Origin: an uncultured Draconibacterium sp. | Lineage (GTDB): Bacteria > Bacteroidota > Bacteroidia > Bacteroidales > Prolixibacteraceae | DNA length: 64,000 bases | Reading direction: 5' to 3' | Assembly (NCBI RefSeq): GCF_963677155.1 | Contig: NZ_OY781884.1 | Coordinates: forward strand, 496,001-560,000 | Shown: in pieces, positions 36,958 to 44,572 of the stretch | Position numbering within the stretch: the first letter of the stretch is position 1 | Layout: the number at the start of each line of letters is the position of its first letter | The notes under the pieces: generated by a model | Database searches by the model: none | Told to the model about the DNA's origin: nothing | The model's input: the letters and a program-made list of their open reading frames with translations, nothing else | Translations under genes and position numbers: made by a program

Positions 36958-38172
36958 ATGAAGGAAGAATTGATTGAAATAATAAAGAAAGGTCCGAGTT
37001 TCTATAAGAAATGGAGAGCTAAAAACCCAAATGAGGAATTAGATTTTTCTAATGCTGACCTATCGGGGTTGAATCTTTATGATTTGAATATCAGGGATAA
37101 AGAACAATATTATATCCTAGACTTATCTGGCTCAAACTTTTCTAACTCTAATTTAGAAGGAGCTGTATTAAGGTTAATCAATCTTGAGAACTCAGATTTT
37201 TCAAATGCAAATTTGATTAATTCCTCTTTCGCAAAATCTAACTGTTGTAATTGTAAATTCAACGGCAGTAACCTAACTAAGTCCTCATTCGCTAGAGGAA
37301 AAATCTCAAATTCAAATTTTGAGAATTCGATTTTGGATTATTCTGATTTCACGGCTTCAGAAATGTTAAATTTGAACTTAAAGAACGCAAGCTTATTAAA
37401 TATTAATTTACCAGAATTCAATTCTTTCCAATTTCAAGACCTTGGATTAGATCCTTTCTTTCTTTTGACTTGCCAAAATATTTTATCAATTAAAAAAGAC
37501 TCTTTAGAATTATTAAAGCCAAAGTTTTCCGAAATTTTAGAGATACTCTCGAAAGGGTATGTAGTAGAGCATTGGAAGTACTACGATGCTCAAAATACAT
37601 TTATTGGTAAATCTACTAGAAAAGTAGATTTTATTAGCGACCTGATAAAAGACGGGAAATATGATAATTTCTTGAGTAAGGTTAATTTTTTAGTAAACTA
37701 TTACAGTAGACCTTCTATAACCGAAATTTCTGAATTATCTATAAATATAAACAAGGAATTAATAAAATTTCTTAAAGATAATCCTGGCGAAATTTACAAT
37801 ATCCATTGGAGAGAGTTTGAATTTATTATTGCTGAGTTATTGTCATTTTATGGATGGAAAGTTGAAATTACGTCGCCATCAAAAGACGGTGGATATGATA
37901 TGATTGGTATTTACAAAGACATGGCAGGTATAAATCATAACTGGCTAATAGAATGTAAAAAATGGTCAAAAGAAAATATGGTAGGTGTAGATGTAGTCAG
38001 AAGTCTTTATGGCGTAAAGTCTGACTTGAAATTTGGTAATGCATTGCTTGCTACGACTAGCAATTTTACAAAAGGAGCAAAAGATTTTAAGCTTTCCAGA
38101 TATGATTTAGAATTAAAAGATTACAATGATATTATTGATTGGATAAAACAATATAGAAAAAACGACTACTAA
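36958..38172 (+). CDS. Pentapeptide-repeat protein fused to Mrr-like endonuclease
   Basis: A 404-residue protein not recognised as a named system. Residues 28-155 hold about 18-20 pentapeptide repeats of the A(D/N)LxX type (FSNADLSGLNL, SNSNFENSILDYSDF), forming a right-handed quadrilateral helix. After a linker (about 160-270), residues 285-400 form a restriction-endonuclease-like domain of the Mrr family: WREFEFIIAELL, GWKVEITSPSKDGGYDMIG with the catalytic Asp, and the ECKKW Glu-x-Lys pair. Composition is more AT-rich than the neighbours. The stop codon lies inside the first arm of the 136-bp repeat. A defence or conflict role is inferred from the nuclease domain and the cassette setting; no methyltransferase is adjacent. 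Confidence 0.82.
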   Translation: MKEELIEIIKKGPSFYKKWRAKNPNEELDFSNADLSGLNLYDLNIRDKEQYYILDLSGSNFSNSNLEGAVLRLINLENSDFSNANLINSSFAKSNCCNCKFNGSNLTKSSFARGKISNSNFENSILDYSDFTASEMLNLNLKNASLLNINLPEFNSFQFQDLGLDPFFLLTCQNILSIKKDSLELLKPKFSEILEILSKGYVVEHWKYYDAQNTFIGKSTRKVDFISDLIKDGKYDNFLSKVNFLVNYYSRPSITEISELSININKELIKFLKDNPGEIYNIHWREFEFIIAELLSFYGWKVEITSPSKDGGYDMIGIYKDMAGINHNWLIECKKWSKENMVGVDVVRSLYGVKSDLKFGNALLATTSNFTKGAKDFKLSRYDLELKDYNDIIDWIKQYRKNDY

Positions 38173-38299
38173 CAAATTGTAAATTGCATTGCGGGGTTCG
38201 TGGTGTGTCGTACGCTGGATTCTCGTTTCGCAGTTCCGTGTCCTTCGGACAGGAACGCGCTCCGAAATCCGCTCCGACAACATGTACCAACCGTTAGCC
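38164..38299 (+). repeat. attC-like hairpin repeat, copy 1
   Basis: A 136-bp imperfect hairpin starting GACTACTAAC and ending GTTAGCC. It shares long exact blocks with copy 2, for example GGATTCTCGTTTCGCAGTTC and GACAACATGTACCAACCGTT. The first 9 bases are the complement of TTAGTAGTC at 36917, which I take as the start of the cassette carrying the nuclease gene. The GTT end does not fit the integron consensus GTTRRRY at every position. See findings. Confidence 0.7.
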
Positions 38300-38304
38300 T
38301 TAAT

Positions 38305-38334
38305 TTTGAAATCCGACAAAATGTTATAACTTTG
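38305..38334 (+). promoter_or_regulatory. Bacteroidota promoter inside the mazEF cassette
   Basis: TTTG at 38305-38308 and TAACTTTG at 38327-38334 match the -33/-7 consensus with an 18-base spacer. The promoter begins six bases after the repeat end, so the cassette carries its own promoter. Transcription would start about 15-20 bases before the mazE ATG at 38360. Confidence 0.65.
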
Positions 38335-38359
38335 TAATTACATATTTTAAAATTAAATT

Positions 38360-38605
38360 ATGGAAATTTCAGTTATAAAAATCGGGAATTCAAAGGGTAT
38401 TAGGTTGAGTAAAACCCTGCTTGACAGGTACAACATCAAAGACACTGTCGATTTAATAATGGATAAAGGACAGATTATTATAAAACCAATTTCAAAGCCC
38501 AGAAAAGGGTGGGGAAAAGCTTTTGAAAAAATGGCTAAAAATGGAGATGACAATTTATTGATTGACGATGTTTTTGACGATGAAAACCTGGAAGAATGGA
38601 AATAA
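38360..38605 (+). CDS. mazE: MazE/AbrB-family antitoxin
   Basis: An 81-residue antitoxin with the N-terminal AbrB-like swapped-hairpin DNA-binding domain (MEISVIKIGNSKGIRLSKTLLDRY) and an acidic C-terminus (DDNLLIDDVFDDENLEEWK) that would block the toxin. It overlaps the toxin gene by 10 bases. The pair sits between two 136-bp repeats. Confidence 0.92.
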   Translation: MEISVIKIGNSKGIRLSKTLLDRYNIKDTVDLIMDKGQIIIKPISKPRKGWGKAFEKMAKNGDDNLLIDDVFDDENLEEWK

Positions 38606-38919
38606 AACAATATCAAATCATTTTAGTCAATCTTGACCCGACAATTGGGAGTGAAATTAAAAAGACCCGACCTTGTGTAGTAATTTCTCCAAATGAGATG
38701 AATAAATATTTGCGGACAGTTGTAATTGCACCAATGACAACAAGCTCCAAAAAATATCCGACAAGGGTAAAAGTTAAGCATGACAATAAAATCGGCTGGA
38801 TTGTTTTAGACCAAATCCGGACAATTGACAGGCAAAGAATAATAAAAGTTTTTGGAGAACTACAAGATTCTGAAATTCATGAATTAAAATCGGTTTTAAA
38901 AGAAACTTATATTGACTGA
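38596..38919 (+). CDS. mazF: MazF/PemK-family toxin
   Basis: A 107-residue sequence-specific mRNA endoribonuclease of the MazF/PemK fold. It shows QIILVNLDPTIGSEIKKTRPCVVISPNEMN and VVIAPMTTSSKKYPTRV, the beta-barrel core with active-site Arg/Thr, and WIVLDQIRTIDRQRI near the end. It overlaps mazE by 10 bases, so the two are translationally linked. Confidence 0.94.
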   Translation: MEIKQYQIILVNLDPTIGSEIKKTRPCVVISPNEMNKYLRTVVIAPMTTSSKKYPTRVKVKHDNKIGWIVLDQIRTIDRQRIIKVFGELQDSEIHELKSVLKETYID

Positions 38920-38932
38920 AGAAGAAAAAAAC

Positions 38933-39068
38933 TAAGGCTAACACAGTACATATTGCAAGGCGGGGTTTGGTGGTGTGCCAACTGCGGATTCTCGTTTCGC
39001 AGTTCCGTATCCTTAGGACAGGAACGCTCCCCGAAATCCGCCCCGACAACATGTACCAACCGTTAGCA
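38933..39068 (+). repeat. attC-like hairpin repeat, copy 2
   Basis: A second 136-bp hairpin, same length as copy 1, starting TAAGGCTAAC and ending GTTAGCA. Its arms pair well (GTACATATTG opposite CAACATGTAC). TAAGGCTAA is the exact complement of TTAGCCTTA, which begins the mazEF cassette at 38294. The mazF stop lies 14 bases before it. Confidence 0.72.
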
Positions 39069-39078
39069 ACCAAGAAAG

Positions 39079-39258
39079 GAAATACTGAATCACGCCGGAA
39101 CAATAAATCACGAGCAAGCGCTGCAAAAAGCGCATGCCGAATAGGAGAAATATAAAGAGTTATCGAAAAATGAATTGTCGGAAGTTGAAAAGCATTTTCT
39201 GAACTAAATAACCGACACAACGAAAAAACTGAAAAAAAAAGCGGAAAAGAATAATGCA
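39079..39258 (+). pseudogene. C-terminal remnant of a RhuM-family gene
   Basis: The frame from 39079 reads EILNHAGTINHEQALQKAHAE, a stop, EKYKELSKNELSEVEKHFLN, a stop, then ITDTTKKLKKKAEKNNAN. Without the two stops this resembles the C-terminus of RhuM/virulence-type proteins, a family of phage-like or conflict-related genes. There is no start codon and the N-terminal part is gone. It starts only 11 bases after copy 2 of the repeat, so the cassette has decayed. Confidence 0.5.
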
Positions 39259-39509
39259 AACGTACGCTATCTGGTAGTAGTAAGGCACACTTGTTCCCCG
39301 CTAAGTTATAGTCTGGCATTTATTCTCTTTAACAAAAAACAACCGACTAAAAGGAAATGCACAAATGCAACTGCCCGGATAAAATAAGCGTACCATTTTG
39401 AACATTTATACACTATTTTTAATCTAAAAATGTTATATTCACACTTGTATTTATTCCATTATGCATCACAGATACAGCAAGTTACTCTAAATTAATCAGA
39501 AGAAACAAC

Positions 39510-39719
39510 AAGGAAAACTCAAGTAACCATAAGGCATGCGCGAGCAGCTATAAGGAGCACACAAGTAAGTGTAAGGAGACCACGAGTAAGTGTAAGGAGA
39601 CCACGGGAAACAGTAAGGAACGTATGAGCAACGATAAGGAATTGAAGGGAAGCGTATAAAAATACAAAAGTACCATTAAGGAACAGGCAAACATCCGTAA
39701 GGAGTACGCAATAAAAACT
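39510..39719 (+). repeat. 21-bp-period degenerate repeat array
   Basis: AAGG begins at 39510, 39531, 39552, 39573, 39594, 39615, 39636, 39678 and 39699; the unit at 39657 is mutated. Spacing is exactly 21 bases throughout. Outside the AAGG core only a few positions are loosely kept (for example GTAAGGAGACCACGAGTAA between neighbours). The array ends 27 bases before the ATG of the gene at 39747. Confidence 0.8.
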
Positions 39720-39746
39720 AATATGTAAACCTTAAAATTAATTACG

Positions 39747-40406
39747 ATGGTAACCAAAAAAACGCTAAGCGAAGCAGAAACCCTCGAACAGTACAGAGTA
39801 TCGTTAGAGAATGTAGAAACACAACCCAAAATTGCCGCAGCCATGGCAGAATTTGGCTACGATGCAACAGTAGTAGCAGAAGGTAAAACCCTGCTAACAG
39901 AAACACGTCAATCTTTCGATTTTAACGAAACCGAAGACGATGAAACCTCTGATGCCTACACAGCATTCAAGGAATTAAAAGGAAGTCTGGAAGAAACCTA
40001 TAAAATGCACCGCAAAAAGGCAAAAATTATCTTTCGAGACGACCAAAAAACACTCGATAAACTGGGAGTTTCAGGCAGTCTTCCAAGAGCTTACGTTAAA
40101 TGGTTAGAAACAGTAAAGAAATTCTACTCCGTAGCCGAAAAAGACAATCAGATTCAAACTAAACTGCTAAGATTAAAGATTACAGCTGAAGATATAGCAG
40201 CCGCCAATACCTTAATCGGTGAACTGGAAGCTGCACGAGCTGAATATTTAAGAGAAAAAGGAGAATCGCAAGACGCAACAAAAGCTAAAGATGCTGCATT
40301 GGCAAAAATGGACGATTGGATGAGTGAATTCTATGCCGTTGCAAAAATTGCTTTAGAAGATAGTCCTCAGCTCTTAGAATCATTAGGGAAATTTGTGAGA
40401 AGTTAG
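39747..40406 (+). CDS. Hypothetical helical protein downstream of the 21-bp array
   Basis: A 219-residue, almost all-helical, Glu/Lys/Ala-rich protein with no signal peptide or membrane segment. I recognise it only as a Bacteroidota hypothetical family of the four-helix-bundle kind (LSEAETLEQYRVSLENVET near the start, TKAKDAALAKMDDWMSEFYAVAKIAL near the end). Similar composition is seen in the fragment at 41767 and the gene at 51374; all three may be distant relatives. A hairpin terminator follows. Confidence 0.7.
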   Translation: MVTKKTLSEAETLEQYRVSLENVETQPKIAAAMAEFGYDATVVAEGKTLLTETRQSFDFNETEDDETSDAYTAFKELKGSLEETYKMHRKKAKIIFRDDQKTLDKLGVSGSLPRAYVKWLETVKKFYSVAEKDNQIQTKLLRLKITAEDIAAANTLIGELEAARAEYLREKGESQDATKAKDAALAKMDDWMSEFYAVAKIALEDSPQLLESLGKFVRS

Positions 40407-40497
40407 CATGCCTCCCCTATTTGCAGGCACATTGGCAAGCCGCACAAACCGAATCAAAAGCAAAGCTTGCCAAAGAGCTTGCAAAGCCAGCCCAATT

Positions 40498-40518
40498 AAC
40501 CGCCTTATGGGCGGTTTT
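40498..40518 (+). terminator. Terminator of the gene at 39747
   Basis: Stem AACCGCC/GGCGGTT with a 5-base loop followed by TT; 92 bases after the stop. Confidence 0.6.
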
Positions 40519-40624
40519 AGGGTTGCCCACTCAAAAAACAAAATAAATTAGAGCCTCGTGGATAGTTTTGAAGTACATTTAAAAGCAAAAAAAAACAGGA
40601 ATTGGGGCTTAGAATTAAAACCCA

Positions 40625-40735
40625 GTTGCTAGCGTGGTATAAGTCATGGCTGGGTTTGTGCGGATTCGACACGGTCGAATCTCGTCCCAACATCAGTTTC
40701 GGTCGGACACTCAGACTGTGGCGTCCTAAAATGTC
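40625..40735 (+). repeat. Half of an attC-like element, different family
   Basis: GTTGCTAGC at 40625-40633 is one step from the complement (GGTTGCTAA) of TTAGCAACC that follows repeat copy 2 at 39063. It is followed by GTGGTATAAGTCATGGC and an inner hairpin GATTCGA-CACGG-TCGAATC at 40663-40681. The matching 3' half of a long hairpin, with a GTT end, is missing, so I read it as a truncated cassette end; the claim is weaker than for the two 136-bp repeats. Confidence 0.35.
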
Positions 40736-40764
40736 TATCCTAAAAAAGGGAACAATTATGAAAC

Positions 40765-41394
40765 ATGAATGGAGAAAAAAAAGAATTTTATCTGCCAAAA
40801 AATAAGCCTGAAACAGTATATATCCCGGAATTTAAATACTTTACAATTGAGGGAGAAGGAAATCCAAACAGTGAAACTTTCCCTGAATATATTGGGGTTT
40901 TATATTCACTATCATACGCAGTTAAAATGAGTTATAAAAAGGGAATTGAACCAAATGGGTATTTCGATTATACTGTTTATCCACTTGAGGGGGTTTGGGA
41001 CATTAAAGAGGAAGCAAAAAAACATTATACCGGAACAATAAATAAAGACGATCTGATTTTCAAATTAATGATAAGACAACCTGGGTTTGTTAATTTAGAT
41101 TTTGTTGACAAAATATTGACACTAACCAAAGAAAAGAAACCTCATGAATTATTGAACTCGGTGAAATTTGAAACGATTAAAGAAGGAAGATGTATTCAAA
41201 TGTTACATTTAGGCAGCTACGATAATGAACCAGCTAGTTTTAAGATTATGGAGGATTTTGCGAAAGATCAGGGACTAAAACGAATTTCAAAAATTCATAA
41301 AGAGATATATTTGACTGATGCCAGAAAGACAGCTCCAGAAAAATTAAAAACAGTATTAAGATTTCAAGTAGAGAAGCATAAGCTGATAGGCTGA
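40765..41394 (+). CDS. GyrI-like small-molecule-binding protein
   Basis: A 209-residue protein of the GyrI-like/SRPBCC-unrelated BmrR ligand-binding fold (FKYFTIEGEGNPNSETFPEYIGVLYSLSYAVK at the start; GRCIQMLHLGSYDNEPASFKIMEDFAKDQGL; TDARKTAPEKLKTVLR). Such proteins hydrolyse or bind small toxins. An ATG at 40758 in another frame encodes MKHEWRKK, the start I expect for this family, and runs into an A8 tract at 40775-40782; losing one A would join it to EFYLPKNKPE. The gene may thus carry a frameshift or use slippage; ATG 40765 is the simple start. Its last codons overlap the convergent gene. Confidence 0.75.
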   Translation: MNGEKKEFYLPKNKPETVYIPEFKYFTIEGEGNPNSETFPEYIGVLYSLSYAVKMSYKKGIEPNGYFDYTVYPLEGVWDIKEEAKKHYTGTINKDDLIFKLMIRQPGFVNLDFVDKILTLTKEKKPHELLNSVKFETIKEGRCIQMLHLGSYDNEPASFKIMEDFAKDQGLKRISKIHKEIYLTDARKTAPEKLKTVLRFQVEKHKLIG

Positions 41395-41682
41395 ATACAT
41401 TTCATTGTTTTGTTTAACCGTGGGTTCTTTGTAATATTTTTTTGTTTGAACAGCAATCCGTTTAAGTTCGGTGGCACTAACCAATTCGTTACATGCAACA
41501 GGGTTTAAAATACGTGTTCTGTAATTATACATACGATGTTTGTCGGCGTCGGTATTTTCGTCCCACATTTTGTCTATTCCTGCCAAACGTACGGTATCGT
41601 ATAACTCTCTGATAAACTTTTTGTAACCACCACTTGTATGCTGTACAGGCTTTTTCTTTCGGTTGTTTTTGTTTCGTGCCAT
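41356..41682 (-). CDS. Hypothetical protein, probably truncated at its 3' end
   Basis: With ATG at 41682 (MARNKNNRKKKPVQHTSGG) it has 108 residues: a Lys/Arg/Asn-rich start and a helical remainder (YKKFIRELYDTVRLAGIDKMWDENTDADKH). The last 13 codons overlap the 3' end of the GyrI-like gene on the other strand, so the original C-terminus was probably lost when that gene arrived. No family recognised. It follows the fragment at 41767 on the same strand. Confidence 0.5.
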   Translation of the reverse strand: MARNKNNRKKKPVQHTSGGYKKFIRELYDTVRLAGIDKMWDENTDADKHRMYNYRTRILNPVACNELVSATELKRIAVQTKKYYKEPTVKQNNEMYSAYQLMLLYLKS

Positions 41683-41766
41683 GCTTTCCGGGATTAAGAA
41701 ACGCAAACCGTGTGCACCAAAGTGCAGCACGGTTTTTACATGTTAAATAAAACTGATTTAATGGTT

Positions 41767-42069
41767 CTATTTTCGCAATTGTTTTATTTCACGCACCAGG
41801 CTGTTGTCTTTTCCGAGCAAACCTTCTATCAGGCTTACAAAGGCCGATGCATCGTCGTATATATCTTTTAATGCGGCGTTTGATGCTTTTGTGGCATCGA
41901 GTGCCGCTGCTTGTGCTTCTTTCCGGGCTCCTTCGGCCTCATCGGCCGTGGTAATTTTGCTACGTAATCCACTTACCCGTGTGGCCGGATCAAAACCAGC
42001 ATCGACAAGCTGTTCTGCATTTTGTTCCGTAATTACTGCTACCTGCGTAGCAAAATCGCCTTTTTCTTT
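41767..42069 (-). pseudogene. 5'-broken hypothetical gene (helical protein fragment)
   Basis: A frame of 100 codons ending LGKDNSLVREIKQLRK reads like real protein (TQVAVITEQNAEQLVDAGFDP, LEGLLGKD-type helices). It has no start: a TGA lies directly in front, and the only ATG (42073) is one frame off just before an A-rich run. I read it as a gene disabled by a frameshift at its start. It resembles in style the helical proteins at 39747 and 51374. Confidence 0.5.
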
Positions 42070-42073
42070 TCAT

Positions 42074-42716
42074 TTAGTGTTGTTATAATTTTTCTAAATT
42101 TAGACTGTTAATAATTTTGGCTTATTAATACTTACACCTGTTTTTATTACTATGACACAGGTGGTTTTATTATCTTTTAAGGAAACACTTTGAGCTTAGT
42201 CGGGCTATCGTACAATTTTCTTTCTGAATAAATGGTGCTCTCAGGTATTTCAATTACAATTTACGGTTTTACGGTCAAAATCTCAAGAAAGATGCTCTAG
42301 AACAACTTTTTATAGCAAATACTAAAACAGGAAGTTATGGCATTCTCACTTCGCTGTCACGTCTCCCAATATTCGGGGATTCACCGCTACGGTGCGAATC
42401 CCGTCCCCCGTTTTAAAGCATAAAGGGGGTCTGTAAGAGCATTTCACCTTCAAAATTGCCTACTTCGACTATAGGCAAAATGCTGAAAATATCCTTTTAG
42501 TAAGCATAAAAGGGTAAAAAGCTGATTAGAAGAGTGTAATGAATTGATAATATTTTATATTTGTTTTTAGGGTGCAATACAATATTTTATAAAAAGTTAG
42601 AAAAGAACAGGGTTTTACGCGTATCACTATATGTTATCAGAACATTGGTACGTGTAGTAAAAGTCTCTTCAAGTTGCAGTCTGTATAATTTATTGTTTAA
42701 CTAAAATAATTGTATT
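42074..42716. other. Non-coding region with two hairpins before the exopolysaccharide operon
   Basis: About 640 bases without a gene. A strong hairpin at 42375-42408 combines CACCG/CGGTG and GGGATT/AATCCC arms. A second lies at about 42452-42475 (TTGCCTA/TAGGCAA). The last 200 bases are AT-rich and must hold the promoter of the response-regulator operon. The hairpins may be an intergenic repeat or a transcribed leader. Confidence 0.45.
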
Positions 42717-43085
42717 ATGAAACGAATTTTAGTGGCAGAAGACAACAGATTAATTCTGGAGACAGTTGCGCATAGTTTATCAAGAGAAGGTTATGAGGTT
42801 ATTAAAGCCGAAGATGGAAAAGACTGCTTAACAAAGCTCGAAAGCAATGAGGTGGATATGCTTATCACCGACTTGTACATGCCAAATTTAAATGGTCTCG
42901 AAGTAATTTCAAAATTACACGAGTTTTACAAAAAGTTAATTCCGGTAATGGTTCTTTCGGCAGCAGGAGCTGAAGAAAGTGTTATGAAAGCTTTTGATCT
43001 TGGTGCCGATGATTACATGGTAAAGCCTTTTAGTCTTATTGAGCTAAATATGCGGGTAAAAAGACTATTATCCGCCAGAAAATAG
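42717..43085 (+). CDS. Single-domain response regulator
   Basis: A 122-residue receiver with no output domain. Acidic pair EDN near residue 8, phosphoacceptor Asp in ITDLYMPNLNG (about 52), Ser/Thr in VLSAAG and Lys in MVKPFS (about 102) are all present. It is the first gene of the cluster, 32 bases before the HEAT-repeat gene, so it probably controls the glycan machinery by protein contact. No cognate kinase is in the window. Confidence 0.93.
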   Translation: MKRILVAEDNRLILETVAHSLSREGYEVIKAEDGKDCLTKLESNEVDMLITDLYMPNLNGLEVISKLHEFYKKLIPVMVLSAAGAEESVMKAFDLGADDYMVKPFSLIELNMRVKRLLSARK

Positions 43086-43117
43086 TATATTTAGTTTCAG
43101 TTAGAAACTTATAATCT

Positions 43118-44569
43118 ATGCGACATATTAATTTTGCGATTAATCAATTGATCGCAATTAGTTTTATATTTTTATGTTTCGTAATTTTTCCTCAAGCCGT
43201 TCAGGCGAAGCATTTGTTATTTATACAAGCCGGAATTTCAATTCAACAATCTAATTCTATCGAAAATTCGGAGACTAATAATGCTGTTGTAACAGGCACC
43301 CAGCAAGAAAATGCTGATTTAAACACTGGCAATAACGTTCCCGAAAAAAAGTCAACTCATTCTTCACAAAGACTGGAGCATATCGAACGCTCTGTAATCA
43401 ACATTCTTGTTTCAGATGAAAAAATTGAGCAATTAAAAACCAACCTGATTAAGTACGGCGAACAACACTTGTCGCGGAAAGCAAGAAAGGTATACTTCGG
43501 TATAATTGAAAAAGTTTTTGATTATTCCATATTACTGCTGTTGGCTGCAATGATTTTGTTTTTTATTATAAACATTGCAATTGTGCTGTTAACTTTAAAT
43601 TATACCATCAAAAGAAAAAATCAAGAGGAAAGGTTCGAACAGATTTATGGAAAAATGTACGAAGAAGTGATTATGGATTACATTTTCGGCAACATTGACT
43701 GGGAAAAAGCACTGATTAAACTCAAAAAAAATAAAAACAAAGCCAACCGAAGAATTCTTATCTCGGTTCTTATGAATTACAAGGCCAACTTTAAAGGCGA
43801 GCTCGAAGCTTTTATTCCTGAGATATATTTAAAATTAAACCTGCAAAAAGATTCGCTTAAGCTGGCCAAATCACGATACAGCCATAAAAAGGTTATGGGA
43901 ATTATGGAACTAACACACCTTTATCCTCAGGGTGCAAAAGGAATGATTCGCACTTTGATTAACGCCCCTAACGATTATGTTCGCACAGAAGCTCAAATTG
44001 CGTATGTTACCTTATACAACGAAAATCCGTTTAGCTTTTTTGATAACCTAAAACAGCCATTTGCCAAATGGGCGCAATTGTCGGTGTTTTACCTCATCCG
44101 GCTCAATCAAATACCGGTGCCGGCTTTCGCCCGGTTTCTATCTTTTAACCATTGCAATATCCGGAATTTCAGTCTGAGAATGATTACCTTTTTTCAGCAG
44201 CTTGAAGACGTTTCGGAAGTGATAAAAATGGTGGATAGTGAAATGGAAGAGACCCGGTTTCTGGCCTACAAAGCCATTAACGACCTTCGCTTATACGACA
44301 GTCGCGAATTGATAAAAAAGAAATTTGATGGCGAAACAAACCGGAACAAAATCGGAATTCTGAAAGCATTTAGAAATATTGGCGACACGAATGATTTTGC
44401 TTTTCTTGAAGAGGTGATGAAAACCGGTTCAGTATCGTTAAAACTCGAAGCATGTCGCTCGGTGTATTACATGAGCCAGGAAAGCAGAGACAAAATTAGT
44501 AAGCATACAAAAGAAGAAATACCGGAGCTTGAACTTTTATTAGCTCATGTAAAGGATCCGCGAAATTAA
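43118..44569 (+). CDS. HEAT-repeat membrane protein
   Basis: A 483-residue protein with an N-terminal signal or anchor (about 8-30), a low-complexity Asn/Gln/Ser-rich stretch (about 45-85), a second hydrophobic helix (about 138-165, LLLLAAMILFFIINIAIVLL) and a large cytoplasmic alpha-helical repeat domain (about 190-480) with HEAT-like units (AYKAINDLRLYDSRELIKKKF, LKLEACRSVYYM). It ends three bases before the glycosyltransferase gene. A scaffold or regulatory partner of the synthase is inferred from its position. Confidence 0.8.
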   Translation: MRHINFAINQLIAISFIFLCFVIFPQAVQAKHLLFIQAGISIQQSNSIENSETNNAVVTGTQQENADLNTGNNVPEKKSTHSSQRLEHIERSVINILVSDEKIEQLKTNLIKYGEQHLSRKARKVYFGIIEKVFDYSILLLLAAMILFFIINIAIVLLTLNYTIKRKNQEERFEQIYGKMYEEVIMDYIFGNIDWEKALIKLKKNKNKANRRILISVLMNYKANFKGELEAFIPEIYLKLNLQKDSLKLAKSRYSHKKVMGIMELTHLYPQGAKGMIRTLINAPNDYVRTEAQIAYVTLYNENPFSFFDNLKQPFAKWAQLSVFYLIRLNQIPVPAFARFLSFNHCNIRNFSLRMITFFQQLEDVSEVIKMVDSEMEETRFLAYKAINDLRLYDSRELIKKKFDGETNRNKIGILKAFRNIGDTNDFAFLEEVMKTGSVSLKLEACRSVYYMSQESRDKISKHTKEEIPELELLLAHVKDPRN

Positions 44570-44572
44570 TTT

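Noticed and set aside
39510-39719. CRISPR array or heptad-repeat protein
   Set aside because: Only four to five bases per 21 are conserved, so there is no direct repeat/spacer structure. The 21-base period equals seven codons, but the frames lack a start and contain stops.
40602-40805. 67-codon plus-strand frame into the GyrI-like gene
   Set aside because: It crosses the half-repeat and ends just after the A8 tract; only its last part (MKHEWRKK) is of interest, as the likely old start of the GyrI-like gene.
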